A stretch of DNA of 64,000 bases from Algoriphagus kandeliae (lineage in GTDB: Bacteria; Bacteroidota; Bacteroidia; Cytophagales; Cyclobacteriaceae): the NCBI RefSeq assembly GCF_004571135.1, contig NZ_SPSB01000002.1, positions 496,001 to 560,000 of the forward strand, read 5' to 3'. Below are positions 16,129-24,123 of this stretch, one piece after another. Numbering within the stretch: position 1 is the first letter of the stretch; the number at the start of each line of letters is the position of its first letter. The translations under genes and the position numbers were made by a program. The notes beneath the pieces were generated by a model. It made no database searches. It saw nothing but the letters and a program-made list of their open reading frames with translations, and was not told where the DNA came from.

Positions 16129-16252
16129 TCTCCCGCAGATTTTCGCAGATTTGTTACACGGATATTCCCAGATTTTTGAACTCAAAGGTTTATAAATCCT
16201 GATCAAATTTCTGTGTTAATCTGTGACCTTTTCAGTGGATATCTGTGGGAGA
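16129..16252. repeat. 124-bp palindromic repeat, left of the GxxExxY gene
   Basis: Starts TCTCCCGCAGATTTTCGCAG and ends ATCTGTGGGAGA, so the ends are inverted repeats. The interior holds further cagat/atctg half-sites. A second copy of the same length lies at 16709-16832 in the same orientation. Confidence 0.8.
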
Positions 16253-16316
16253 CAATATTTAGTGTAAAAATTGGGTTAAGAACTAAACTTAATCCAACTA
16301 TTTTTTAAATTTATTT

Positions 16317-16697
16317 ATGCATGAAAATGAATTAACATTTTTGATCCGGGGAGCGATTTTTAAAGTTTATAATTCATTGGGGCCCGGACTTTTGGAATCA
16401 AGTTATGAGGCGGCTTTAGGATATGAATTAGTCCAAGAGGGGCTATTGGTGGAGCATCAAGTTGGTCTTCCTTTGATTTATGAAGAGTTAAAACTGAATG
16501 TGGGGTATCGTATTGATTTATTAGTAGAGAAAAAAGTAATTGTGGAGATCAAATCTCTTGAAAATCTCCATGAAGTTCATCACAAGCAATTACTAACCTA
16601 TTTGAGACTTTCAGGGATAAAAGTTGGGTTGCTCGTCAATTTTAACACTACACAAATTGATAAGGAGATCCATCGGAAGATTAATGGTTACCTTTAG
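16317..16697 (+). CDS. GxxExxY family protein, PD-(D/E)xK nuclease-like
   Basis: 126 residues. The naming motif is GLLESSY (within GPGLLESSYE, ~22-31). YRIDLLVEKKVIVEIKS (~64-80) looks like a PD-(D/E)xK nuclease core with Asp, Glu and Lys in the expected order, and LRLSGIKVGLLVNFN follows as the family's typical late strand. The family is widespread, patchily distributed and of unknown function. Here the gene is a lone cassette flanked on both sides by a 124-bp palindromic repeat, which suggests mobility as a unit. Confidence 0.9.
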   Translation: MHENELTFLIRGAIFKVYNSLGPGLLESSYEAALGYELVQEGLLVEHQVGLPLIYEELKLNVGYRIDLLVEKKVIVEIKSLENLHEVHHKQLLTYLRLSGIKVGLLVNFNTTQIDKEIHRKINGYL

Positions 16698-16708
16698 TCT
16701 TTATTAAT

Positions 16709-16832
16709 TCCCCACAGATTTTCACAGATTTGGAGCACAGATAAGCTCAGATTTTATGAGCAAAAAAGATTAAGCATTCCCATCACATATCCGTGTTAAT
16801 CTGTGATTTTTTCCGTGGATATCTGTGGGAGA
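16709..16832. repeat. 124-bp palindromic repeat, right of the GxxExxY gene
   Basis: Direct repeat of 16129-16252, with the same terminal inverted arms (TCCCCACAGAT and ATCTGTGGGAGA) and the same internal spacing. The interior differs at scattered positions, so the pair is not newly duplicated. Confidence 0.8.
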
Positions 16833-16848
16833 ATATGAAAATAAAAAA

Positions 16849-16872
16849 GAGCCTTCAAGGCTCTTTTTTTAT
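16849..16872 (-). terminator. Terminator of the cysteine desulfurase gene
   Basis: GAGCCT and AGGCTC pair around a TCA loop, with an A-run before and a T-run after. It overlaps the stop codon of the minus-strand gene and can work in both directions. Confidence 0.8.
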
Positions 16873-18011
16873 GCTTCTACTGCGTAGAGTTCTTTTAGTT
16901 TCTCTATGGTGTAGTCAACCTCTTCTATTGTATTGAATCGGCTGAAAGAGAAACGAACAGAGTCTCTTTCAGGATTGTGGTTTAATGCCCGCAAAACATG
17001 AGATCCCACAGTAGCACCAGAACTACATGCAGATCCTCCAGAGGCAGAGATTCCCGCCAAGTCCAAGTTGAATAGCAGCATTCCGGCATTTGCTTCCGAC
17101 GGAGGCATGCTGACATTCAATACGGTATACAGTGATTTATCCGTTTGCCCGGAAAGCCCATTGAATTCTACTCCAGGGATTTCAGCTTTCAACTTTTCGA
17201 TAAAGTGCTTCTTAAGTGCTTTGATATGGGCTTCATGACCTGTCATGTCCTCATAGGCAAGTTCCAAAGCCTTCGCGATTCCGATAATTCCAATCACATT
17301 TTCAGTTCCACCCCGCATGTTTCGTTCCTGAGCACCCCCATGAATGAATGGATGGATTTTTTTGTCCTTGCGTACATATAAAAAGCCTGAACCTTTCGGG
17401 CCATGGAATTTATGTCCTCCTGCTACAATCGCATCCACAGGAAGATTTTTCAGATCATGTGCATAATGGCCCATAGTCTGCACAGTATCCGAATGGAAAA
17501 ATGCTCCATATTCCTGAGCCAAAGATCCGATTTTCTGCAAATCATTGAGGTTGCCGATCTCATTGTTTGCATGCATTAAAGAAACCAAAGCATTCGGATA
17601 CTTTTTCAAAAGCTCCTCTAATTGGTTCAGATCAATTTCACCTTTCGCATTGACATCCAAAGTGTGAAGTTGGATGTTTCCTTTTTGCTCACATACTTCT
17701 AAGGTATGCAATACCGCATGGTGTTCAAGAGGCGAAGTGATCGCATGCTTTATACCATGTGTTTCAATTCCGCAAACCAAAGCTGTATTATCAGCTTCTG
17801 TTCCCCCGGAGGTAAAGAAGATTTCAGAAGGTGTTGCATTGAGTAATTCTGCCACTTTTTTACGAGCTCTTTCAATTGCAGTACGCACTTCTCGGCCATG
17901 ACTGTGAACTGAAGATGGATTTCCGTAATGATTTTTCATAAAAGGCAGCATGGCTTCGATTACTCGATCATCCATGGCCGTAGTGGCGGCATTGTCAAAA
18001 TAGACCTTCAT
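16869..18011 (-). CDS. Cysteine desulfurase, IscS/NifS family
   Basis: 380 residues. A PLP enzyme that takes sulfur from L-cysteine for Fe-S clusters and tRNA thiolation. Clear features are FDNAATTAMDDRV at the start, the HxHH-type block TSPLEHHAVL (~92-101), the PLP lysine in VAGGHKFHGPKGSGF, RGGTENV, and the active-site loop SASGGSACSSGA with the catalytic Cys near 324. The loop and lack of an N-terminal extension place it with the NifS/IscS group and not SufS. No iscU or other Fe-S assembly gene lies nearby. Confidence 0.93.
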   Translation of the reverse strand: MKVYFDNAATTAMDDRVIEAMLPFMKNHYGNPSSVHSHGREVRTAIERARKKVAELLNATPSEIFFTSGGTEADNTALVCGIETHGIKHAITSPLEHHAVLHTLEVCEQKGNIQLHTLDVNAKGEIDLNQLEELLKKYPNALVSLMHANNEIGNLNDLQKIGSLAQEYGAFFHSDTVQTMGHYAHDLKNLPVDAIVAGGHKFHGPKGSGFLYVRKDKKIHPFIHGGAQERNMRGGTENVIGIIGIAKALELAYEDMTGHEAHIKALKKHFIEKLKAEIPGVEFNGLSGQTDKSLYTVLNVSMPPSEANAGMLLFNLDLAGISASGGSACSSGATVGSHVLRALNHNPERDSVRFSFSRFNTIEEVDYTIEKLKELYAVEA

Positions 18012-18036
18012 CTTTTCTTCGTTAATTGGGTTTAAA

Positions 18037-19431
18037 TTAAATCAGGGAGGCGCTGATTACCTCTTTGATATCTAATATGATTTTTTTGGCTAAGTGCTCG
18101 GCTTTGGCTTCAGAATCGGATTCGGCATAGATCCGAATGATCGGTTCCGTATTGGATTTCCGAAGGTGAACCCACTCTTTGTCAAATTCGATTTTTACCC
18201 CATCAATATCGTTGATAGGCTGTTTTTTATACTTCTCTCTGATTTCATCGAGGATTTTATCCACATTGATTTCAGGAGTCAGTTCAATTTTATTTTTCGA
18301 AATGTAGTAGTTCGGATAGGTCGCCCGAAGACGGGAAATGGATTTTCCGAATTTTGCTAAATGAGTCAAAAACAAGCCGATACCAACCAAGGCATCCCGA
18401 CCATAATGGGAGGCAGGATAGATGATTCCACCATTTCCTTCACCACCAATTACAGCATCAACTGCTTTCATTTGATTGACTACGTTCACTTCTCCCACAG
18501 CAGCAGCCGTATAATTTCCTCCTCGTTTTTCAGTCACATCTCGAAGTGCTCGAGTGGAAGAAAGGTTGGAAACGGTATTTCCGGGCGTCTTGGAAAGCAC
18601 ATAATCCGCCACAGCTACTAAGGTATATTCCTCCCCAAAAGGAGAACCATCTTCATTGATCAAGGCCAAGCGGTCTACATCCGGATCAACAACGATTCCC
18701 AAGTCGAAATTTCCCTTTTCAAGTTTATGAGAAATGTCTCGTAGGTTTTCAGGAAGAGGCTCAGGATTATGAGGGAAATGTCCATCTGGTGTGCAGTACA
18801 TTTCTTCTACTACTTCCACTCCTAGGGCTTTCAAAAGTTTGGGGACAACAATGCCTCCAGTAGAATTCACAGCATCCACCACGATTTTGAAGCCTCTGGC
18901 ATGGATTGCTTCCACATCCACCAATTCCAAGTCCAAAACATGCTGAATATGACGATCCAAATAATCGTCAATCTGAGTATAGCCCCCTAGTTTTTTCACC
19001 TCAGCAAAAGAAAAATCCTCATTCTCCGCTTTATCCAAGACATCTTTTCCTTCTGCGTCAGAGATGAATTCACCCTTGGCATTCAAAAGCTTCAAGGCAT
19101 TCCATTGAATAGGATTGTGGCTAGCTGTAAGGATGATTCCTCCGCCTGCCTTTTCCATAGGGACAGCCAATTCGACAGTAGGCGTAGTGCTAAGACCCAA
19201 GTCGATTACATGGATTCCTAAGCCTTGAAGAGTAGCCGAAACTAATCGGGAAACCATATCACCGGAGATTCGCGCATCTCGTCCGATGACGACCTTCGGG
19301 TTTCCAGTTTTTTCCAATACCCAAGCGCCATAAGCCGATGTAAATTTCACGACATCAATAGGAGTCAGACCTTCTCCGGCTTTCCCTCCTATTGTCCCCC
19401 GGATTCCGGAAATTGATTTGATCAGTGACAC
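18037..19431 (-). CDS. glmM: Phosphoglucosamine mutase / phosphomannomutase family enzyme
   Basis: 464 residues. The alpha-D-phosphohexomutase signatures are all present: start SISGIRGTIGG, phosphoserine loop TASHNPIQWNALKL with Ser104 as the phosphorylated residue, metal loop DPDVDRLA, sugar loop GGEGNGG and the phosphate loop RKSNTEPIIRIY. Bacteroidota carry this type as the GlcN-6-P to GlcN-1-P mutase that feeds peptidoglycan synthesis, although mannose or glucose phosphates are possible substrates. 25 bases upstream of the desulfurase gene, probably one transcript. Confidence 0.9.
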   Translation of the reverse strand: MSLIKSISGIRGTIGGKAGEGLTPIDVVKFTSAYGAWVLEKTGNPKVVIGRDARISGDMVSRLVSATLQGLGIHVIDLGLSTTPTVELAVPMEKAGGGIILTASHNPIQWNALKLLNAKGEFISDAEGKDVLDKAENEDFSFAEVKKLGGYTQIDDYLDRHIQHVLDLELVDVEAIHARGFKIVVDAVNSTGGIVVPKLLKALGVEVVEEMYCTPDGHFPHNPEPLPENLRDISHKLEKGNFDLGIVVDPDVDRLALINEDGSPFGEEYTLVAVADYVLSKTPGNTVSNLSSTRALRDVTEKRGGNYTAAAVGEVNVVNQMKAVDAVIGGEGNGGIIYPASHYGRDALVGIGLFLTHLAKFGKSISRLRATYPNYYISKNKIELTPEINVDKILDEIREKYKKQPINDIDGVKIEFDKEWVHLRKSNTEPIIRIYAESDSEAKAEHLAKKIILDIKEVISASLI

Positions 19432-19493
19432 GTACAGTAAATGTTTTTAAGTGAAAAATCGTAAAAAATCCTGCCAGAGGCAGGAGTGTGTTT

Positions 19494-19724
19494 TTATTTG
19501 AATTTTGCGAGAACCTTATCTACTTCGTTGTCGGGATTACCGCAGGAGCTATTTGCATCCACGGTTTTTCCGCAGTAGCTACAAGTTCCCCCATCTTTAT
19601 TAAGGTAAGGATTTTGAGAGGCACAAGTGCCTTTAAATTCTCCGTTTTTCAAGAATAAGAGCCTTACTGACATCAATATAAAGAACAATGCCACAAAGCC
19701 CAGCGTGATTAATACAGTTGCCAT
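19494..19724 (-). CDS. Small membrane protein with cysteine-rich tail
   Basis: 76 residues. One transmembrane helix (~3-24) then a short soluble tail with a possible metal-binding set of cysteines (GTCASQ, CSYCGK, SSCGN). Function unknown. Similar small proteins are common in Cytophagales. It sits upstream of glmM on the same strand with a 62-base gap. Confidence 0.75.
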   Translation of the reverse strand: MATVLITLGFVALFFILMSVRLLFLKNGEFKGTCASQNPYLNKDGGTCSYCGKTVDANSSCGNPDNEVDKVLAKFK

Positions 19725-19796
19725 AACCGATAAATTTGCACAAATTTAAAGCTTTACTTCGAAAACGACTACCAAATCAACTTAGTTTCCCGAATC

Positions 19797-20597
19797 ATGT
19801 CAAATTTCAGTAACCGGGCCGAGCAATTGGCTGCATTTGACCGACTATTGACCATTATGGATGAGCTTCGAGCCCAATGCCCTTGGGATAGAAAGCAGAC
19901 TACGGAAAGCCTTCGCCATCTTACCATTGAGGAAACATTCGAGTTGTCGGATGCGATTTTGGAGGGAAATCCAGAGGAAATCAAAAAGGAACTGGGAGAT
20001 TTGCTCTTGCATATAGTTTTTTATGCGAAGATCGGTTCGGAGGAAGGTAATTTTGACATTGCATCCCTGACCCATTCTCTTTGTGAAAAACTGATTCGCC
20101 GGCATCCACATATTTATGGAGATACCCAAGCCAATGACGCAGATACAGTCAGTCAGAATTGGGAGAAAATCAAACTTAAAGAAAAGGGAAATCAGTCTGT
20201 CTTGGGAGGAGTGCCCAAATCTCTGCCTGCATTGATCAAAGCCATGCGAATTCAGGAGAAGGCTAGAGGTGTTGGATTTGATTGGGAAGAAAAACATCAA
20301 GTTTGGGAAAAAGTCGAGGAGGAAATGCAAGAATTCAAAAATGAATTTAATGCAGCCTCCAATGAAGAAATTGACAAAGAGAAAGCCACAGCCGAATTTG
20401 GAGACTTGCTTTTTTCTCTAATTAATTACGCGCGCTTCATTGATATCAATCCCGAGGAGGCTCTAGAGCGAACGAATTTGAAATTCATCAAGCGATTCCA
20501 GTATTTGGAAAAAGCTGCTAAGGATGCCGGGAAAAATCTCAGTGATATGACTTTGGCTGAAATGGATGTGTTTTGGAATGAGGCAAAGAAACTCTAA
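19797..20597 (+). CDS. mazG: Nucleoside triphosphate pyrophosphohydrolase MazG
   Basis: 266 residues with two MazG domains. The first has the family start CPWDRKQT and the metal-binding EETFEL..D and ELGDLLLH motifs (~45-75). The second has EEMQEFKNEF..EFGDLLFSLINYARF (~173-210). Hydrolyses NTPs to NMP and pyrophosphate, cleaning the nucleotide pool. Convergent with the ClC gene. Confidence 0.95.
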   Translation: MSNFSNRAEQLAAFDRLLTIMDELRAQCPWDRKQTTESLRHLTIEETFELSDAILEGNPEEIKKELGDLLLHIVFYAKIGSEEGNFDIASLTHSLCEKLIRRHPHIYGDTQANDADTVSQNWEKIKLKEKGNQSVLGGVPKSLPALIKAMRIQEKARGVGFDWEEKHQVWEKVEEEMQEFKNEFNAASNEEIDKEKATAEFGDLLFSLINYARFIDINPEEALERTNLKFIKRFQYLEKAAKDAGKNLSDMTLAEMDVFWNEAKKL

Positions 20598-20612
20598 ATC
20601 GAGCTGGAATTT

Positions 20613-21830
20613 TCAATAAAACCAACTCTTTTTCCACCCTAAATCCTGGGAGGAATAAATGCTCCCCTTTCCGCTGAAGACATAGGCAATTCCACAGGAT
20701 AAGGCTAAAAATACACCAGCCTCTACCCCAAATAATTCCATCCCCATTACGGTGCAAGCCATGGGAGTATTGGTAGCCCCAGAAAAAACTCCCACAAATC
20801 CACATCCAGCTAATAGAGCTAATGGTAGAGGAATCAATCCGTGCAAGGCATTACCCAAAGTGGCCCCGGTGAAGAATAAGGGAGTGACTTCCCCTCCTTT
20901 GAAGCCTGCTCCAAGGGTAAATCCTGTCAAACCTGTTTTTGCCAGCCAGTCATACCATGGTAGAGGATTTTCAAAGGCTTCTACAATCCTCGGAATACCT
21001 AGCCCCAAATAAGTCGTACTGTCCGAAATCCATACAAATAAAGCGATCAGCAGTCCGCCTACGACCGGACGAAGAGGTGGGTAAGAAATGGTCTTGGAAA
21101 AAACTTTTGAAAAAAAATGAGAGGTCTCTCCAAAGAGTCTACCGGACAAACCAAAGGCAACTCCTGCGGGAATTATCCAAAATAAGTTGGAAAGGGTGTG
21201 ACTCGGAACTTCCGAAATATGATAAGCCGTATGGCCTACTCCCCACATCGATTCGCAGACCCAATGGGCCACCCAGCCTGCCCAAAATGCCGGATAGATG
21301 GACTTCCAGCGAAGTTGTCTTGAATGCATCCATTCCAGAGCGAAAATTGCTCCGGCTAGAGGGGTTCCAAATACAGAAGCAAAACCTCCTGCAACACCTC
21401 CAATGAGGATTAAACGGCGATTTTCTGGTTCAAAACCTATGACTCGAGTAAGCTGATCAGCTAGAGAGCCGCCCATTTGGACGGCTGTACCTTCCCTTCC
21501 GGCAGAACCACCAAATAAATGTGTCAAAATCGTCCCAAAAAGCACTAATGGGGTCATTCGGAGCGGAATCGGGCTTTTATGCTCGTAAAGTTCGTCCAGC
21601 AGCAGGTTATTCCCTTTGATTGAGTTTTGACCGATTTTATAGTAGGACCAACCAATCAGAAATCCAGCAATTGGTAAGAAGGCAATGATCCAGATATGGC
21701 TTTCGCGATAGTTGGTTGCCCAATCCAAAGCGATAAGAAAAAAGGCTGATGCACTGCCAGCCAGAAGCCCAATTACCAGCCCTCCTATGAGCCATTGAAA
21801 AAAGTAAAGAGCAAATGATTTGATAGCCAA
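20613..21830 (-). CDS. ClC-family transporter, CLC-F (fluoride/proton antiporter)-like
   Basis: 405 residues, about ten membrane helices, no CBS domains. The gating loop reads GSAGREGTAVQMGG (Glu113), and the GSGIP loop of ordinary ClC channels is replaced by a GNNLLLDEL segment. GREGTAVQ together with GNNL is what is seen in the fluoride-exporting CLC-F clade, so fluoride export is a reasonable guess, but no fluoride riboswitch was seen in the 116-base upstream gap. The start is a TTG at 21830; no upstream ATG is in frame nearby. Confidence 0.8.
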   Translation of the reverse strand: MAIKSFALYFFQWLIGGLVIGLLAGSASAFFLIALDWATNYRESHIWIIAFLPIAGFLIGWSYYKIGQNSIKGNNLLLDELYEHKSPIPLRMTPLVLFGTILTHLFGGSAGREGTAVQMGGSLADQLTRVIGFEPENRRLILIGGVAGGFASVFGTPLAGAIFALEWMHSRQLRWKSIYPAFWAGWVAHWVCESMWGVGHTAYHISEVPSHTLSNLFWIIPAGVAFGLSGRLFGETSHFFSKVFSKTISYPPLRPVVGGLLIALFVWISDSTTYLGLGIPRIVEAFENPLPWYDWLAKTGLTGFTLGAGFKGGEVTPLFFTGATLGNALHGLIPLPLALLAGCGFVGVFSGATNTPMACTVMGMELFGVEAGVFLALSCGIAYVFSGKGSIYSSQDLGWKKSWFY

Positions 21831-21946
21831 AGCAGGTTTTCTTTCTTGCAGCAGACAAATTAGGAATAGAAATTGAATTTTTAGAAATCAAATGGTCGGT
21901 TTCAACCAAAGCTTGACCAAATTGGTTATCAACACAAATCATAGAA

Positions 21947-22837
21947 ATGAAAAATATTCTCATCACCGGAGGCTCAGGGCTGATTGGTCGTAGAATCACC
22001 CAATTACTCGAAAAAAAAGGGATGGAAGTGGCTTGGCTCAGTCGCTCTTCTCAGGGTCGGAAATCCTTCCAGTGGGATATTTCTAAACAAGAACTAGACC
22101 CGGAAGCTATGGAATGGGCTGATGCTGTCATCCATTTGGCGGGGGCTGGGGTTGCAGAAAAACGATGGACTCCTGAGCGCAAAAGGGAGATTTTAGATTC
22201 CCGAGTCAAAAGCACCCAATTGCTGTATAGTGCTATCGAGAGGGCCGAAAATAAACCAACTACCTTTATTTCTGCCTCTGCTGTAGGATATTATGGTTTC
22301 AATACTGGAGCTGCTTTGGTAGATGAAAATTCCCCAGCAGGCCATGATTTCTTAGCTGAGGTTGTTGTTGCTTGGGAGCAAGAGGTGAAAAAAATCGAAA
22401 ATCTAAATCTTCGTACGGTTTTACTTCGAATCGGCATCGTCCTAGATGCAGAAGGAGGAGCTTTGGGTGAAATGCTTAAGCCACCGGTTGCCGCACCTTT
22501 GGGAAATGGCGATCAGTGGATGAGCTGGATTCATATCGAGGATTTGGCTCGGATGTTTGTATTTGCCTTGGAAAAGACTACCCTACAGGGTGTCTATAAT
22601 GCCGTTGGGCCACATCCAGCAACTAATCAATTGCTCACTCTGGAAGCAGCTCGAGCCAAGGGGAAACCTTACCTAGGAATTGGAGTTCCTGGATTTTTGC
22701 TCAAGCTAGTTTTGGGGGAAATGGCCGCTATGGTTTTGGGAGGAAACCGGGTTTCTAGCCAAAAAATCCAAAAAGCTGGATTTGATTTTGAGTTTGAAGA
22801 TTTGAGAGAGGCTTTAAAAGATTTGTTTTCCAGATAG
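21947..22837 (+). CDS. TIGR01777 family NAD(P)-dependent epimerase/dehydratase-like protein
   Basis: 296 residues. N-terminal Rossmann motif TGGSGLIGRR (8-17), the conserved VIHLAGAGVAEKRWTPERKREILDSRV block and the SASAVGYYG motif with the catalytic-type Tyr. C-terminal DUF1731 (GGNRVSSQKIQKAGFDFEF). Related to E. coli YfcH and to cell-division-associated SulA-like proteins of plants. Substrate unknown. Divergent from the ClC gene. Confidence 0.9.
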   Translation: MKNILITGGSGLIGRRITQLLEKKGMEVAWLSRSSQGRKSFQWDISKQELDPEAMEWADAVIHLAGAGVAEKRWTPERKREILDSRVKSTQLLYSAIERAENKPTTFISASAVGYYGFNTGAALVDENSPAGHDFLAEVVVAWEQEVKKIENLNLRTVLLRIGIVLDAEGGALGEMLKPPVAAPLGNGDQWMSWIHIEDLARMFVFALEKTTLQGVYNAVGPHPATNQLLTLEAARAKGKPYLGIGVPGFLLKLVLGEMAAMVLGGNRVSSQKIQKAGFDFEFEDLREALKDLFSR

Positions 22838-22856
22838 CGGAAAAAGAAATGGGGGG

Positions 22857-23357
22857 TTAATCAGATTTTCTTTTGAGAGAAAGGAAAATATAGACCCCTA
22901 AAACAAAGAGTATTGTTCCACCTAGCCAAAGGGCAAAGCTTAAACCTAAATCGATGCTTCCTGAAAGCGCCGCTTGAATTTTCTGGTGAACTATATAAAG
23001 GAAACTACCCAAAATAATTACCGACAAAAGGCCTAACATTCGGACAGCCAATAAATATTGTTTTTGGGCATTTTTTGTAGTTATTTCCACTGCATAGTTA
23101 AAAATATGTGGGGATTTTTTGAGGAAAAATAAGGCAATGAAAATCCCAATTCCCAAAACTGGTAATCTCCAAAGTCCATATTTTGATCCATACCCGTCTG
23201 GAAGACCATCGGCAGAAAAATGAACAGGAATCTGATCGGGAAGCTCTGATAATTTGATTATTGGGAGTGTGATTAATGCCACTAATAAGAGGACATTTAT
23301 CCCATCTAGTATCCAATCTAGAATACCTTTTTCCAGTTGAATGATTGGCCTATCCAC
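22857..23357 (-). CDS. DUF1648-domain membrane protein
   Basis: 166 residues with four predicted membrane helices. The DUF1648 signature LPDQIPVHFSADGLPDGYG lies between the first and second helices (~38-57). Family members such as SdpI-like proteins include immunity and signalling roles, but nothing here ties it to one. It is the last of a run of four small minus-strand membrane proteins. Confidence 0.82.
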   Translation of the reverse strand: MDRPIIQLEKGILDWILDGINVLLLVALITLPIIKLSELPDQIPVHFSADGLPDGYGSKYGLWRLPVLGIGIFIALFFLKKSPHIFNYAVEITTKNAQKQYLLAVRMLGLLSVIILGSFLYIVHQKIQAALSGSIDLGLSFALWLGGTILFVLGVYIFLSLKRKSD

Positions 23358-23363
23358 GGTTTT

Positions 23364-23537
23364 TTATAGCCGTTTTCCTCTACCAATAACAAACCAAAGT
23401 ACTGTTCCTAAAAAGGGAACGAGAACTACGATCAAAAGCCAAATTAGCTTATCTGTTTCATTGGCAAATTTGCTTACAACCACATCATAAATGGTGTAGG
23501 CGTAGATAGCAAGTCCGATGAATCCTAGTCCAAACAT
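23364..23537 (-). CDS. PLDc_N-type mini membrane protein (57 aa)
   Basis: Short frame from the ATG at 23537 to the TAA at 23364: a helix (GLGFIGLAIYAYTIYDVV), then the signature NETDKLIWLLIVVLVPFLGTVLWFVIGR. It matches the two larger genes upstream, so it is a third paralogue. Its start shares the A of the TGA stop of the gene at 23537-23758 (TGATG), so translation is coupled. PLDc_N domains occur alone in many short proteins of unknown function. Confidence 0.8.
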   Translation of the reverse strand: MFGLGFIGLAIYAYTIYDVVVSKFANETDKLIWLLIVVLVPFLGTVLWFVIGRGKRL

Positions 23538-23758
23538 CAGAAGGAGTATTTTTTACCGTTGCTTCCTATCAAGATGTAAATGATAGGTCCTATACCTTGA
23601 GCAAAAATCAAAATCAATACCCAAATCAGTTTCATGTTTGGGTCTTTAAACTCAGAGCGTAGCACATCCACCAGGCAATACACCCAGAAAATGAAGTAGA
23701 AAATGCTGATAAGAAATAGGATTAAAAATCCACCTCCGATATTTTGAATAAAAACCAT
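23537..23758 (-). CDS. PLDc_N-type mini membrane protein (73 aa)
   Basis: Two helices. The PLDc_N signature runs FWVYCLVDVLRSEF, then MKLIWVLILIFAQGIGPIIYILIG. One-base overlap with the following paralogue and a nine-base gap from the preceding one suggest a single transcript of three. Confidence 0.82.
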   Translation of the reverse strand: MVFIQNIGGGFLILFLISIFYFIFWVYCLVDVLRSEFKDPNMKLIWVLILIFAQGIGPIIYILIGSNGKKYSF

Positions 23759-23767
23759 ATTTGAATT

Positions 23768-24031
23768 TTAGTTTAAGGTTCGATTTGAAAAATTAGGTTG
23801 AAATTTCCGCTTCTCTTTGGTTGCTCTTGCCAAGGATAGGTAGATGAAGACACCAAAAGGTTGAGCGAATAAAATGATGAGTAACCAGATTAACTTGTCA
23901 TGCGGGCTTCTGAAATCACTTTTTACCAAATCAATCAAAGCATAGACCCAAAAAAACAGATACCCAAATGCGATAATAAATCCCGATACCTGCCAAATCA
24001 AAAGTCCATTTCCAGGTGTGACTAAATCCAT
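23768..24031 (-). CDS. PLDc_N-type mini membrane protein (87 aa)
   Basis: First of the three tandem paralogues. Helix GFIIAFGYLFFWVYALIDLV, then HDKLIWLLIILFAQPFGVFIYLSLAR, plus a basic tail of about 17 residues. Role unknown; the shared KLIW..PxGxxIY pattern defines the set. Confidence 0.82.
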   Translation of the reverse strand: MDLVTPGNGLLIWQVSGFIIAFGYLFFWVYALIDLVKSDFRSPHDKLIWLLIILFAQPFGVFIYLSLARATKEKRKFQPNFSNRTLN

Positions 24032-24123
24032 TGCGTTTCTTCAGTTATTTTTACCATTGTTCCAAAATAGCTTTTTTTGCGAAAAATAAGTAAGAATTTA
24101 GTCGGAAGTTTAACCGTTATCCA

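Noticed and set aside
16129..16832. Repeats around the GxxExxY gene as a CRISPR array
   Set aside because: Only two copies, 580 bases apart, with a gene between them; no regular spacers and no cas genes.
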